Source of the DNA: Flavobacteriales bacterium UBA852
GTDB lineage: Bacteria > Bacteroidota > Bacteroidia > Flavobacteriales_E > Vicingaceae
Assembly (NCBI GenBank): GCA_002295925.1
Contig: DBGO01000020.1
Span: 1-24,803 of the forward strand
Length of the DNA stretch: 24,803 nucleotides
Direction of reading: 5' to 3'
Part shown: positions 7,847-15,184 of the stretch, one piece after another
Position numbering within the stretch: the first letter of the stretch is position 1
Layout: each line of letters begins with the position of its first letter
Notes under the pieces: generated by a model
Databases searched by the model: none
Seen by the model: the letters and a program-made list of their open reading frames with translations, nothing else
What the model was told of the DNA's origin: nothing
Position numbers and translations under genes: made by a program

Positions 7847-9022
7847 TTATAAATCCGGGAGTGTTTCAATTTTATATTGGTCGGTTAGCAAACCCAATGA
7901 TTTCAAATATCTTGCGGTCATTTCAATGGATGAATGCCGGCACATTCGCTGAATGCGTACAATATCTTTTTCTTTTTCATACCACCGGCAAACAGCAGTA
8001 TGCTTAAAACTGTAAAGCGAATAATTTTTGTTCAGATTAAAATGCTTTTTAACTTTTCTGAAATGTTGAGTCGCCCAAGCTTCATGCAAAGGCACTTTAG
8101 AAGGTTTGTATTCTTTTGAAAATAAATAATAGTCAGAAGGGTATTTTTCAATTTCCATTGATTTTATTACCGAGTAAAGCGCATCTGAAATAGGCAAAAT
8201 ATCGTATTTCTTTACTTTACTTTGGCTGGCATAAATTCTTATTAAGCGCTTATTCAAGTCAATGTTTCCAACACGCAATCTGCGAATTTCTGTGGTTCGC
8301 ATCAATCCGTAATAAATAAAGCAAATGAAATTGTATAAATATGGATTGGTTTCTTGAATGTAAGGAATAATTTCTTGTAACTGATTATTGGTGTAAGCTA
8401 TATTTTTCTCACCATATTCTGTTGGTTGTCGTTCTATATCATTAAAAGGGTTATCGTTTGCTGCCCATTTTCTTTTTTTAGCAATGTTAAAGAAGTGTTT
8501 TAAACGCCCTAAAGTATTGTTAAATGTTTTTGAGCCGTTGCCTTTTACTTCAATTAAATAATCGCAATATTGTCTTGCCATTACAGGTGTTACATCATCT
8601 ATATTGAATACCATATATCTTTTTTGCTCAATCCACCTTCTGAAATTAGATAAGGCAATAATCTTGGCTTCAATTTCGCCCTCACTGTTTTTGGCAATAT
8701 TTTTACAGAAATTAATGTATCGGGGTACAGCTTCATCAATTGATAAAAAACGCGTTTCTTCAATTTCTTGCGAAAGCGTTTCTTTCATTTTCTTTACCCG
8801 GTCAATATGGTAACCTTCTTTTAAAAGCAGGTTTATTTTTTTAATTAAGTCTTTTGCATAAGCTTCTTTTGAGGCATTTGTTTTATAAGTAGGCGGAATG
8901 TATTTTCTTCTGCGAACTAAACTGTTTTTTTGCACATCCCAAACATAAAAAACAATATACCATCCTTTTTCACCTTCAGATTTTACTAATCTGGCTTTTT
9001 TAAAATCGTATGTTTTTTCCAT
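7847..9022 (-). CDS. Tyrosine recombinase/integrase (ssrA-targeting)
   Basis: Phage- or ICE-type tyrosine recombinase, probably responsible for integrating the element on its left into the tmRNA gene. With ATG at 9022 it has 391 residues: an arm-binding-like N-terminus, a SAM-like core-binding domain (about 105-200), and a catalytic domain. Catalytic residues seen: R242 (GLMRTTEIRRL), a beta-hairpin Lys (SQSKVKKYDILP), H363 (CRHSSIEMT) and nucleophile Y372 (ARYLKS). The usual HxxR box is YSFKHT, i.e. Y337 and K340 replace His and Arg, a variant I know from Bacteroidota integrases. The frame is open further upstream to 9166, but that extension (MFGRGFDSLRLH) translates the tmRNA 3' end and is not believable as protein; TTG starts between 9022 and 9131 cannot be excluded. 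Confidence 0.9.
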   Translation of the reverse strand: MEKTYDFKKARLVKSEGEKGWYIVFYVWDVQKNSLVRRRKYIPPTYKTNASKEAYAKDLIKKINLLLKEGYHIDRVKKMKETLSQEIEETRFLSIDEAVPRYINFCKNIAKNSEGEIEAKIIALSNFRRWIEQKRYMVFNIDDVTPVMARQYCDYLIEVKGNGSKTFNNTLGRLKHFFNIAKKRKWAANDNPFNDIERQPTEYGEKNIAYTNNQLQEIIPYIQETNPYLYNFICFIYYGLMRTTEIRRLRVGNIDLNKRLIRIYASQSKVKKYDILPISDALYSVIKSMEIEKYPSDYYLFSKEYKPSKVPLHEAWATQHFRKVKKHFNLNKNYSLYSFKHTAVCRWYEKEKDIVRIQRMCRHSSIEMTARYLKSLGLLTDQYKIETLPDL

Positions 9023-9135
9023 AAAATCTTTTGCTACAAGATACTCATCTACTGACGACGCTACTGACGACAACTCGTTTTTTACGAACTTTAATTTTTC
9101 TAAATCATTGAAATTCAATTTATTATTTAAGTGGA
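9023..9135 (-). other. Probable attachment-site region (element end at ssrA)
   Basis: Junction between the tmRNA 3' end and the integrase start. It holds a tandem 12-mer (9049-9060 and 9061-9072, CTACTGACGACG/A, 11 of 12 identical) and the inverted repeat ATTGAA-A-TTCAAT (9107-9119), 12 bases from the last tmRNA base. A recombinase gene directly beside an RNA-gene 3' end is the classic layout of an integrated element. The duplicated 3' segment that would mark the other end should lie left of the window; I cannot see it. Confidence 0.6.
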
Positions 9136-9537
9136 GCCGGAGGGAATCGAACCCTCGTCCAAACAAGGAACAGGTAGGATTTCTACATGCTTAGCTTGTT
9201 ATTGATTTTCGACAGATGACCGGTAACAAGCAACCTATCATCTGCTTAGCCTCTTTAATTTCATTGGTAAGCCGAGGCAACTTACCAACTAGTCCATTTT
9301 TTTGATACTCCATAAACAAAAGGGTAATGAACCAACCCTTTTGAGGAGTAATGGTTCTGCGCTACTTTGCTTCACGCAGAATTAAGGTAATCCGACTGAG
9401 TCGTGATTACGCAGCCATTGCGTAGTTATAATCTTCGCCAGTTAACGACGTTGCGAGCTTAAGATTAACGTGCCAAGCCCGCAATGCACGGCATGCTTAC
9501 CTACCCGTTCATCTTGCTGTCAAAACCGGTCGGCCCC
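9132..9537 (-). ncRNA. ssrA: tmRNA (transfer-messenger RNA)
   Basis: Rescues stalled ribosomes by acting as tRNA-Ala and then as a short message that adds a degradation tag. Read on the minus strand, the 5' end GGGGCCGACCGGTTTTGACA (from 9537) and the 3' end GGTTCGATTCCCTCCGGCTCC form the tRNA-like half: GGGGCCG pairs with CGGCTCC as a 7-bp acceptor stem (one G-U), followed by discriminator A at 9132. The 3' CCA is not encoded (C then TT follow). The tag frame at 9439-9407 reads GGC GAA GAT TAT AAC TAC GCA ATG GCT GCG TAA, i.e. GEDYNYAMAA. The length, about 406 nt, fits a one-piece bacterial tmRNA, and it appears intact despite the adjacent integration. Confidence 0.96.
9407..9439 (-). other. 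tmRNA tag-peptide reading frame
   Basis: Ten codons and TAA encoding GEDYNYAMAA. Bacteroidota tags usually read G-E-x-N-Y-A-L-A-A; here the last five residues are YAMAA, with Met for Leu, and the tag is one residue longer in the middle (DYNY). The C-terminal AA that ClpXP recognises is kept. I place the resume codon at or just before GGC; its exact position is inferred by analogy. Confidence 0.85.
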
Positions 9538-9568
9538 ATATTTTCAAAGAACTGTGTAAAACCTTTTG

Positions 9569-9576
9569 CAAAGTTA
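9569..9576 (-). promoter_or_regulatory. -7 box of the tmRNA promoter
   Basis: On the minus strand TAACTTTG matches the Bacteroidota -7 consensus TAnnTTTG and lies 31 bases before the mature tmRNA 5' end, leaving room for a start site and a short leader removed by RNase P. No clear -33 TTTG lies at the right distance, so this is a moderate call. Confidence 0.45.
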
Positions 9577-9621
9577 CGTTATATTACAGCAAAAATTGTG
9601 CATTTTTCTTATTTTTGAACA

Positions 9622-10305
9622 ATGAAGACGATTTTTCCATCTTTTTTGCTTTTTTTAACTGTTTTATGCGCCAATTTGACGTATGCCCAAACTACTTTCA
9701 CTGTTTCCGACACCGTACAAAATGTGTATAAAAATACTACTTTCGGAACAGTTCACGGATATGTACAACTGACTAATCAAACGCAAAACAACTTGAATTT
9801 ACGCTGGAAATTATCTATTACAGGTAAATATCCTCCAAGCTGGGTATTTTCTGCTGCCGACCCTGACACAAATTACAATCCGGTATTTTCCGGCGACAGT
9901 GCCGATTTCACTCTCGATTTAGTATCTACCACTACAAATAAAATAATTTACGGATTGGACCATAAAGGAGAGCCCGGCTCAGCACAAATGCATTTTTATA
10001 TTTTCGATCCTGCCAATCCCGCCGAAAACGTAACTGTTCATTTCAATTTATATATTCTCGATGCCACAGGAATACCAAGCCATCTTTACAATGATTATTT
10101 TGAAATAAAAAACAATACCATTTATATAAAAAATGCCAAAAACATAAAAGCAATTCGAATAATATCTTTGAATGGCGCATTGATTTATAAGGAAGAAATT
10201 TCAGAAAATAAACACATTGAACTACCTGATAAATCAAGTATTTATATAATAGAAATCATTACAACCGATAATCAAAAAAACAGTATAAAACTTATAAATC
10301 AATAA
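9622..10305 (+). CDS. Secreted protein with T9SS type-A-like C-terminal tail
   Basis: 227-residue exported protein. It has a typical Sec signal peptide (MKTIFPSFLLFLTVLCANLTYAQ, cleavage probably near residue 22), a beta-rich middle domain (about 23-150; 'VHGYVQLTNQTQNNLNLRWKL' looks like an Ig-like or abnormal-spindle-type fold), and a C-terminal segment of about 70 residues (YFEIKNNTIYIKNAKNIKAIRIIS to the end) with the pattern of a type A Por/T9SS sorting domain: 'IRIISLNGALIYKEE' and 'SSIYIIEIITTDNQKNSIKLI'. It would cross the outer membrane through the type IX system. The partner or substrate is unknown. The gene ends 2 bases before the next start, so the two are probably cotranscribed. 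Confidence 0.85.
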   Translation: MKTIFPSFLLFLTVLCANLTYAQTTFTVSDTVQNVYKNTTFGTVHGYVQLTNQTQNNLNLRWKLSITGKYPPSWVFSAADPDTNYNPVFSGDSADFTLDLVSTTTNKIIYGLDHKGEPGSAQMHFYIFDPANPAENVTVHFNLYILDATGIPSHLYNDYFEIKNNTIYIKNAKNIKAIRIISLNGALIYKEEISENKHIELPDKSSIYIIEIITTDNQKNSIKLINQ

Positions 10306-10307
10306 AA

Positions 10308-11516
10308 ATGATGAAGTTTGGAATAATAAGAGAAGGGAAAACACCACCCGACGAACGAGTGCCTCTTGCACCCGAACAATGCGTAGAGGTAATCGAGAAA
10401 TTTCCGGTTAAGTTGCAGGTACAATCGAGTAAAGTCAGACGATTTAAAGATGAAGAATACAAAAATGCAGGTATTGAAGTAGTAGATGATATCTCCGGCA
10501 ACGATGTATTATTTGGTGTAAAAGAAGTTCCGATAAAAGATTTAATAGCCGATAAAACATATTTCTTTTTTTCGCACACCATAAAAAAACAACCTTACAA
10601 CCGTGATTTATTACGTGCATTGCTCGAAAAAAACATCACAATGGTTGATTACGAAACTTTGACCGACAAAAACGGTGTTCGTTTAATCGGATTCGGAAGA
10701 TATGCCGGAATTGTAGGTTGTTACAACGGATTTTATGCTTACGGTATGCGAACACATTCTTTTGAGTTAAAACGTGCTTATTTATGCGAAGACCGTAAAG
10801 AAATGGAGGCAGAATTGTCAAAAATCAAACTTCCCGAAAATTATAGAATAGTTTTGACCGGTTCCGGACGAGTGGCTCATGGAACAATTGAAATACTTGA
10901 AAAAATAGGTTTAAAACAAGTTTCGCCAGCCGAGTTTTTAACGCAAGAATTTAACGAGCCTGTTTGGGCACAACTTCAGGTTAATGATTATGTAAAACGC
11001 AAAGACGGCAAACCGTTTACCAAACAAGATTTTTACAACCATCCGCAAGAGTTTGAATCGAATTTTATGCCTTATGCCAAAGTTGCCGATATGTATATTG
11101 CCTGTCATTACTGGGACGAAAACTCGCCTTACATTTTCACTCGTGAAGATGCCAAAAATCCCGATTTTAAAATCCGTACCGTTGCCGACATCAGTTGTGA
11201 TATAGATGGACCGGTGGCATGTACAATTCGCCCTTCAACCATAAAAGACCCTATTTACGGATACGACCCTCAAACCGAATCGGAAACCGACTACGACAAC
11301 CCAAGTGCGATTACGGTAATGGCTGTAGATAATTTGCCTTGCGAATTACCCAAAGATGCTTCGCGCGATTTTGGACGTGAATTAATCGATAAAATTTTAC
11401 CTAATTTCTTTAATGGTGACCCCGATAAAATATTAGAACGTGCCACTATTTGCAAAGGCGGAAAATTAACCGAATGCTATTCGTATTTGCAAGATTATGC
11501 CGATGGCAAAGAATAA
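10308..11516 (+). CDS. Saccharopine/alanine dehydrogenase-like NAD(P) oxidoreductase
   Basis: 402-residue enzyme of the alanine dehydrogenase/transhydrogenase N-terminal superfamily, closest in pattern to lysine-forming saccharopine dehydrogenases. The N-terminus has the family signature 'REGKTPPDERVPLAPEQC' (residues 8-25). K72 (FGVKEVP) and H90 (FFSHTIKKQ) sit where the catalytic Lys and His of fungal saccharopine dehydrogenase lie. The Rossmann glycine loop is GSGRVAHG (185-192), and 'ADISCDIDGPVACTIRPST' is the family's C-terminal signature. The exact substrate cannot be settled from sequence; Bacteroidota copies are usually annotated only as NAD(P)-dependent oxidoreductases. ATG at 10311 is an equal alternative start. 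The MerR gene follows 10 bases later. Confidence 0.85.
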   Translation: MMKFGIIREGKTPPDERVPLAPEQCVEVIEKFPVKLQVQSSKVRRFKDEEYKNAGIEVVDDISGNDVLFGVKEVPIKDLIADKTYFFFSHTIKKQPYNRDLLRALLEKNITMVDYETLTDKNGVRLIGFGRYAGIVGCYNGFYAYGMRTHSFELKRAYLCEDRKEMEAELSKIKLPENYRIVLTGSGRVAHGTIEILEKIGLKQVSPAEFLTQEFNEPVWAQLQVNDYVKRKDGKPFTKQDFYNHPQEFESNFMPYAKVADMYIACHYWDENSPYIFTREDAKNPDFKIRTVADISCDIDGPVACTIRPSTIKDPIYGYDPQTESETDYDNPSAITVMAVDNLPCELPKDASRDFGRELIDKILPNFFNGDPDKILERATICKGGKLTECYSYLQDYADGKE

Positions 11517-11526
11517 ACCCTGAATT

Positions 11527-11853
11527 ATGCTAAAAGAAGGCAAACTATATTACTCCATTTCTGAAGTTGCGAAGCATTTCAATGTAAATGCTTCGTTGCT
11601 TCGCTTTTGGGAAAAAGAATTCGATTTTATCTTAAAACCCAAAAAAAACAAAAAAGGTAACCGCTACTACACGCCCGAGGATGTAAAAAACATTGAAACC
11701 ATTTATTTTTTGGTAAAACAAAGCGGCTTTACGCTCGAAGGGGCAAAAGCAAAATTAAAAGCCGGTACAGAAAAAGTGGTTGAGCAAAAAGAAATTATTG
11801 AAAAATTACAAAGCATCCGCAACGAACTTAAATATATTGCCGACAATTTATAA
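11527..11853 (+). CDS. Small MerR-family transcriptional regulator
   Basis: 108-residue DNA-binding protein: a MerR winged helix-turn-helix at residues about 7-75 (YYSISEVAKHFNVNASLLRF, then 'WEKEF' and 'GNRYYTPEDVKNI'), followed by 'LVKQSGFTLEGAKAKLK' and a short C-terminal coiled coil (VVEQKEIIEKLQSIRNELKY). It lacks an effector-binding domain and metal-binding cysteines, so it may be a constitutive or protein-controlled regulator. The wHTH with LRFWEKEF is the common stand-alone MerR type in Bacteroidota. It is the third gene of a probable plus-strand operon with the dehydrogenase. Its stop overlaps the end of the opposite-strand small membrane gene by 6 bases. Confidence 0.9.
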   Translation: MLKEGKLYYSISEVAKHFNVNASLLRFWEKEFDFILKPKKNKKGNRYYTPEDVKNIETIYFLVKQSGFTLEGAKAKLKAGTEKVVEQKEIIEKLQSIRNELKYIADNL

Positions 11854-12012
11854 ATACAACGCCTTATACAACATTGCCGACAACCCAACCAACCCAATCA
11901 ACGAACTGATAAAGGTATTGATAAATTTATATCCTTTTTGCTTTTGATACAGTGCTATCAATAAAGCCAACACAACATCAACAGCAATAAAAATCCACAA
12001 TTTTGAATCCAT
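11848..12012 (-). CDS. Tiny two-helix membrane protein
   Basis: 54 residues from ATG at 12012 (an in-frame start at 12042 would add LEILLRQAK-type residues and is less likely). Two hydrophobic helices are visible, LWIFIAVDVVLALLIALY and FISSLIGLVGLSAMLYKALY, joined by a basic loop (QKQKGYKF). No recognised family. The regular two-helix pattern and its fit between two genes, with only a 6-base convergent overlap, favour a real gene over chance. Confidence 0.6.
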   Translation of the reverse strand: MDSKLWIFIAVDVVLALLIALYQKQKGYKFINTFISSLIGLVGLSAMLYKALYL

Positions 12013-12074
12013 TTTCGCTTGTCTTAACAATATTTCAAGCACAAAGTTTGTTATCTTTATCCGATTGTTTTGCT

Positions 12075-12803
12075 ATGGAGATAAAAAAAATCTTTTTACT
12101 TTTTTTTACCGTATTTACCATTTCGTTGGTTGCGCAAGAAAACACTACCACTTTTGGTATTCAGTTTCGCCCGTTGATACCCATGGGCTTGCTCAAAACC
12201 GACAAACTCACTCAAGAAATTACTCCTGTAAAATTCACCATTCAAAGTATGGAAAGTTTCAACTTTGGTATGGTTATTCGTGTTGGATTTACAAAATCAT
12301 TATCGCTGGAAACAGGAATAAATGTATTAAAAAGAAATAATCTTATTCGTATAGAAGATTTAAAATATAATCGAAAAGTAACCGACCGATATACTATTTT
12401 AGCGTATGAAGTTCCTGTTCAAGGATTAGTTTATGTTCAACTTGGCAAACAAACCTATATGAATGGCAGCGGTGGAATTTCGTTCGACTTACTCCCTTCC
12501 GATTTATATACTTTCAACAATTATTACAGCCATTTATCATTACGATACAATTGGGTGCAAATGGCATTAAATGCAAATGTAGGATTTGAATACCGGACCA
12601 AAAAAAGCGGTTACTGGTATTTGGGTGCTACGCTACACCGACCATTTCACGCACTAATGCTCAGTGGTATTCAGTATCAATACAAAGAAATTGATGAAAT
12701 TGCCAATATTGCCGTAACTGGAAATTATCTAACACTGGATTTACGTTATTTTTTTAACGAACCCGCCGATAAATCAAAAAAGAAAAAAAGAAAGAGACAG
12801 TAA
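12075..12803 (+). CDS. Outer-membrane beta-barrel protein
   Basis: 242 residues from ATG at 12075, chosen because a clean signal peptide begins there (MEIKKIFLLFFTVFTISLVAQ, cleaved before or after Q); the frame is open to 12003 but that extension carries no signal. The mature part is a series of alternating hydrophobic/polar strands ending in aromatics (TFGIQFRPLIP, MVIRVGFTKSLSLETGINV, YEVPVQGLVYVQLGKQ, ALNANVGFEYRTK, YWYLGATLHRPF, LTLDLRYFFN), as in 8- to 10-strand porin-family barrels. A highly basic end (SKKKKRKRQ) follows the last strand, which is unusual since most barrels end in an aromatic residue. Function unknown. It converges on the SiaC-like gene with 1 base between the stops. 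Confidence 0.8.
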   Translation: MEIKKIFLLFFTVFTISLVAQENTTTFGIQFRPLIPMGLLKTDKLTQEITPVKFTIQSMESFNFGMVIRVGFTKSLSLETGINVLKRNNLIRIEDLKYNRKVTDRYTILAYEVPVQGLVYVQLGKQTYMNGSGGISFDLLPSDLYTFNNYYSHLSLRYNWVQMALNANVGFEYRTKKSGYWYLGATLHRPFHALMLSGIQYQYKEIDEIANIAVTGNYLTLDLRYFFNEPADKSKKKKRKRQ

Positions 12804-12804
12804 T

Positions 12805-13179
12805 TTAATTGATAGGCTCTATCTCAAAGATTAATGCATCAAAAGTATCTTGAAAATCTTCACCAAGTGATTCTATATCCGAATCATCGGCGTCATATTG
12901 CCAACGAATAAGCACATTGGACTTACCACTCAATTGCAATTCATTAAATTGTTCAAGAATATTATATACATGAAACAATGAGCCTGAATTTAAATATTCA
13001 AATCGGAAAGTAATAGTGGTTACTTTTTGAGGATTTTGCAAATATTTTCGAACAAACTCTTTGATGGGTTCGAAAAAAGACACCGAGTTTTCAGGTATGG
13101 ATACACCGGAGAACGTGAACTCTCCGGTGCTTTCATCCATATAAACAGTTAATGTTTTTTCTGTTCCTGAAATTTTCAT
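12805..13179 (-). CDS. SiaC-like DUF1987 regulatory phosphoprotein
   Basis: 124 residues from ATG at 13179 (an upstream in-frame ATG at 13212 would overlap the preceding gene). The protein shows the DUF1987/SiaC pattern: 'MDESTGEFTFSGVSIPENSVSFFEPIKEFV', then 'FRFEYLNSGS' and 'IRWQYDADDSDIESLGEDFQD'. In Pseudomonas, SiaC is controlled by phosphorylation of a Thr in YLNTSS by kinase SiaB and phosphatase SiaA and activates a diguanylate cyclase; the matching residue here is S65 (YLNSGS). No SiaA, SiaB or cyclase gene is in the window. It lies 23 bases after the acyl-CoA dehydrogenase stop on the same strand, so it may be read with the beta-oxidation operon. Confidence 0.85.
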   Translation of the reverse strand: MKISGTEKTLTVYMDESTGEFTFSGVSIPENSVSFFEPIKEFVRKYLQNPQKVTTITFRFEYLNSGSLFHVYNILEQFNELQLSGKSNVLIRWQYDADDSDIESLGEDFQDTFDALIFEIEPIN

Positions 13180-13202
13180 CTTATTGCAAATGTAATATTT
13201 AT

Positions 13203-15002
13203 TTAAAAACAATAACGATTTTCCGAAATTAACTTATCGGCAACCACTCGTCTTGCAGCTTTTGCATTGAATGGTTCGTGCTTGGTAAATCGCTTTAAGC
13301 CCATAAGCATCATGCGTAACTCATCGCCTTCGGCAAAAGCAGCCAAAGCATCTTTACCTGCTTTATTTATAATATCGGAAGCATCATAAATAAATACGTT
13401 CATCATGGCAATTTGTTCCAAAATATTTTCTTTTCCTTTGATTTTTGCCAATTTTTCAACGCGCAACAACAACGATTCGGCAACATACGTTTGAATGGCC
13501 ATATCGGCTAAATTCATCAGAATTTCTTGCTCTTTTGCCAATTGCATCATTAGTTTTTGAGCTGCTGCTCCGGCAATCATCAAAATGGCTTTTTTGAAAT
13601 TTTTAATCATCTTACGTGCTTTTTCAAACTCATCCCCATCGTTGCTTCCAAATTCAGGAATACTCATTAATTCTTTGGCTACTGCTTGAGCAGGTCCCAT
13701 TAAATCCAATTCGCCTTTCATTGCTTTTTTAAGCAACATATCCACAATCAACATGCGGTTTATCTCGTTGGTACCTTCAAAAATGCGGTTAATTCGAGAA
13801 TCTCTGTAAGCACGTTCCACCGGCGATTCGGCACTGTAGCCCATTCCTCCATAAATTTGAACCGCTTCATCCACTACATAATCCAATGTTTCCGAAGCAT
13901 CTACTTTGATTATTGCAGCCTCAACAGCATAATCAGCAATTCCTTTAATAGTGGCTTCTTCTTTGCTCATTCCGCTTTCTACATAAGCATTAATGGCATT
14001 TTCAACGTCTTGACTACAACGGTAAGTTGCCGATTCGGTAGCATATGATAAAATAGCTTGTTGTGCCAATTTGTATTTTATGGCTCCATATTTACTGATA
14101 GGACGTCCAAACTGCTCTCTTTCGTTGGCATATACTACCGAATGTGTAATGGCTTCTTTTGCACCGCCCAATGCAGCTCCACCTAATTTTATACGACCAA
14201 CATTTAATATATGAAGTGCTATTTTAAATCCTTCTTGGCGTTTGCCCAACAAATTTTCTACCGGCACAGGTGTATTGTTAAAAAATACTTGACGAGTGGA
14301 TGAACCTTTAATACCCATTTTCTTTTCTTCAGGGTTTAAGGTAATCCCGCCAAAATCTTTTTCAACAATAAAAGCACTTAAATTTTCATCATCGTCAATT
14401 TTGGCAAAAACAGTAAATACATCAGCAAAACCGGCATTGGTAATCCACATTTTTTGTCCGTTCAAAATATAGTGCTTACCATCTTCGCTCAATACAGCTT
14501 TGGTTTTTCCCGAGTTGGCATCACTTCCGGCGTTTGGTTCTGTCAAACAGTAAGATGCTTTCCACTCTCCCGTAGCCAGTTTAGGAATGTATTTTTCTTT
14601 TTGTTCTTTGGTACCGTAATACAAAATAGGCAATGTACCAATTCCGGTATGAGCGGCAAAAGCAACAGCAAATGAGTGCCCTGCTCCCAAAACTTCGGTG
14701 CTCAACATTCCGGTAACAAAATCTTTTCCAAATCCGCCATATTCTTCAGGAATAGAGATTCCCAACAGTCCCAATTCTCCGGCTTGTTCCAATAATTTAG
14801 GCATCAACTCCGGATTTTGCATACTGTCAATTTCATCCAATCGATTCAGCACATTTTGCTCCAAAAAATCACGACAAGTGTCGGCTATCATTTTTTGCTC
14901 TTCATTAAACTCTTCAGGAATAAACACATTGTCCGAAGACGATTCTTTAATTAAAAATTCGCCTCCTTTTAAGGCTTCTTTGTTTGTTTCTTTAGTTTCC
15001 AT
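13203..15002 (-). CDS. fadE: Acyl-CoA dehydrogenase, long form
   Basis: Flavoenzyme for the first step of beta-oxidation: FAD-dependent formation of trans-2-enoyl-CoA. 599 residues from ATG at 15002, i.e. the long (VLCAD/ACAD9-like) type with an extra C-terminal helical domain after the core of about 430 residues. Motifs: 'CLTEPNAGSDA', 'KMWITNAGFADVFTVFA', 'EREQFGRPISKYGAIKYKLA', 'IYGGMGYSAESPVERAYRDS', and catalytic base E409 in RIFEGTNEINR. The frame stays open 52 codons upstream to 15158, but that stretch (rich in K, R, Q, N) does not look like an acyl-CoA dehydrogenase N-terminus, whereas METKETNKEALKGGEF does. It is the third enzyme in the operon after fadN and fadA. Confidence 0.95.
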   Translation of the reverse strand: METKETNKEALKGGEFLIKESSSDNVFIPEEFNEEQKMIADTCRDFLEQNVLNRLDEIDSMQNPELMPKLLEQAGELGLLGISIPEEYGGFGKDFVTGMLSTEVLGAGHSFAVAFAAHTGIGTLPILYYGTKEQKEKYIPKLATGEWKASYCLTEPNAGSDANSGKTKAVLSEDGKHYILNGQKMWITNAGFADVFTVFAKIDDDENLSAFIVEKDFGGITLNPEEKKMGIKGSSTRQVFFNNTPVPVENLLGKRQEGFKIALHILNVGRIKLGGAALGGAKEAITHSVVYANEREQFGRPISKYGAIKYKLAQQAILSYATESATYRCSQDVENAINAYVESGMSKEEATIKGIADYAVEAAIIKVDASETLDYVVDEAVQIYGGMGYSAESPVERAYRDSRINRIFEGTNEINRMLIVDMLLKKAMKGELDLMGPAQAVAKELMSIPEFGSNDGDEFEKARKMIKNFKKAILMIAGAAAQKLMMQLAKEQEILMNLADMAIQTYVAESLLLRVEKLAKIKGKENILEQIAMMNVFIYDASDIINKAGKDALAAFAEGDELRMMLMGLKRFTKHEPFNAKAARRVVADKLISENRYCF

Positions 15003-15184
15003 TTTATTCAATTTTAGGTTAATAATTTTATTATTATTTGAGCAACTGCGGGCTTTTCGTTTTAGTTGCCTTTTGTTTGCGGCTTGCATTTGGTTTTGCG
15101 GCAAGCTTCCGTTGGTCGCTTTCCGCAGCTCATTTAAGCATCGCAGCCAATTCGGCAAGCTGCCACTACAATCCCTGTTGCTTC
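15003..15184. other. GC-richer spacer between fadA and fadE with inverted repeats
   Basis: 182 bases inside an otherwise tight operon. The part from about 15040 to 15180 is clearly richer in GC than the flanks and contains repeated words: GCGGCTTGC and GCGGCAAGC (GCTTGC/GCAAGC inverted), and CGGCAAGC again near 15150. It has no protein with recognisable features. It may be a dispersed intergenic repeat or a folded RNA element adjusting fadE expression. Confidence 0.45.

Noticed and set aside
9023..9166. N-terminal extension of the integrase frame (MFGRGFDSLRLH...)
   Set aside because: Its first residues translate the conserved tmRNA 3' end (TTCGATTCCCTCCGGCTCCA), and the rest contains a tandem 12-mer and an inverted repeat. 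I read it as attachment-site DNA, with the gene starting at 9022.
9610..9617. TATTTTTG as a -7 promoter box for the secreted-protein gene
   Set aside because: It matches TAnnTTTG, but lies only 4 bases before the ATG at 9622, leaving no room for a leader; probably chance in AT-rich DNA.
15003..15158. N-terminal extension of the acyl-CoA dehydrogenase frame
   Set aside because: The composition (many K, R, Q, N) and lack of fit with the family N-terminus argue against it; the ATG at 15002 gives a typical start.
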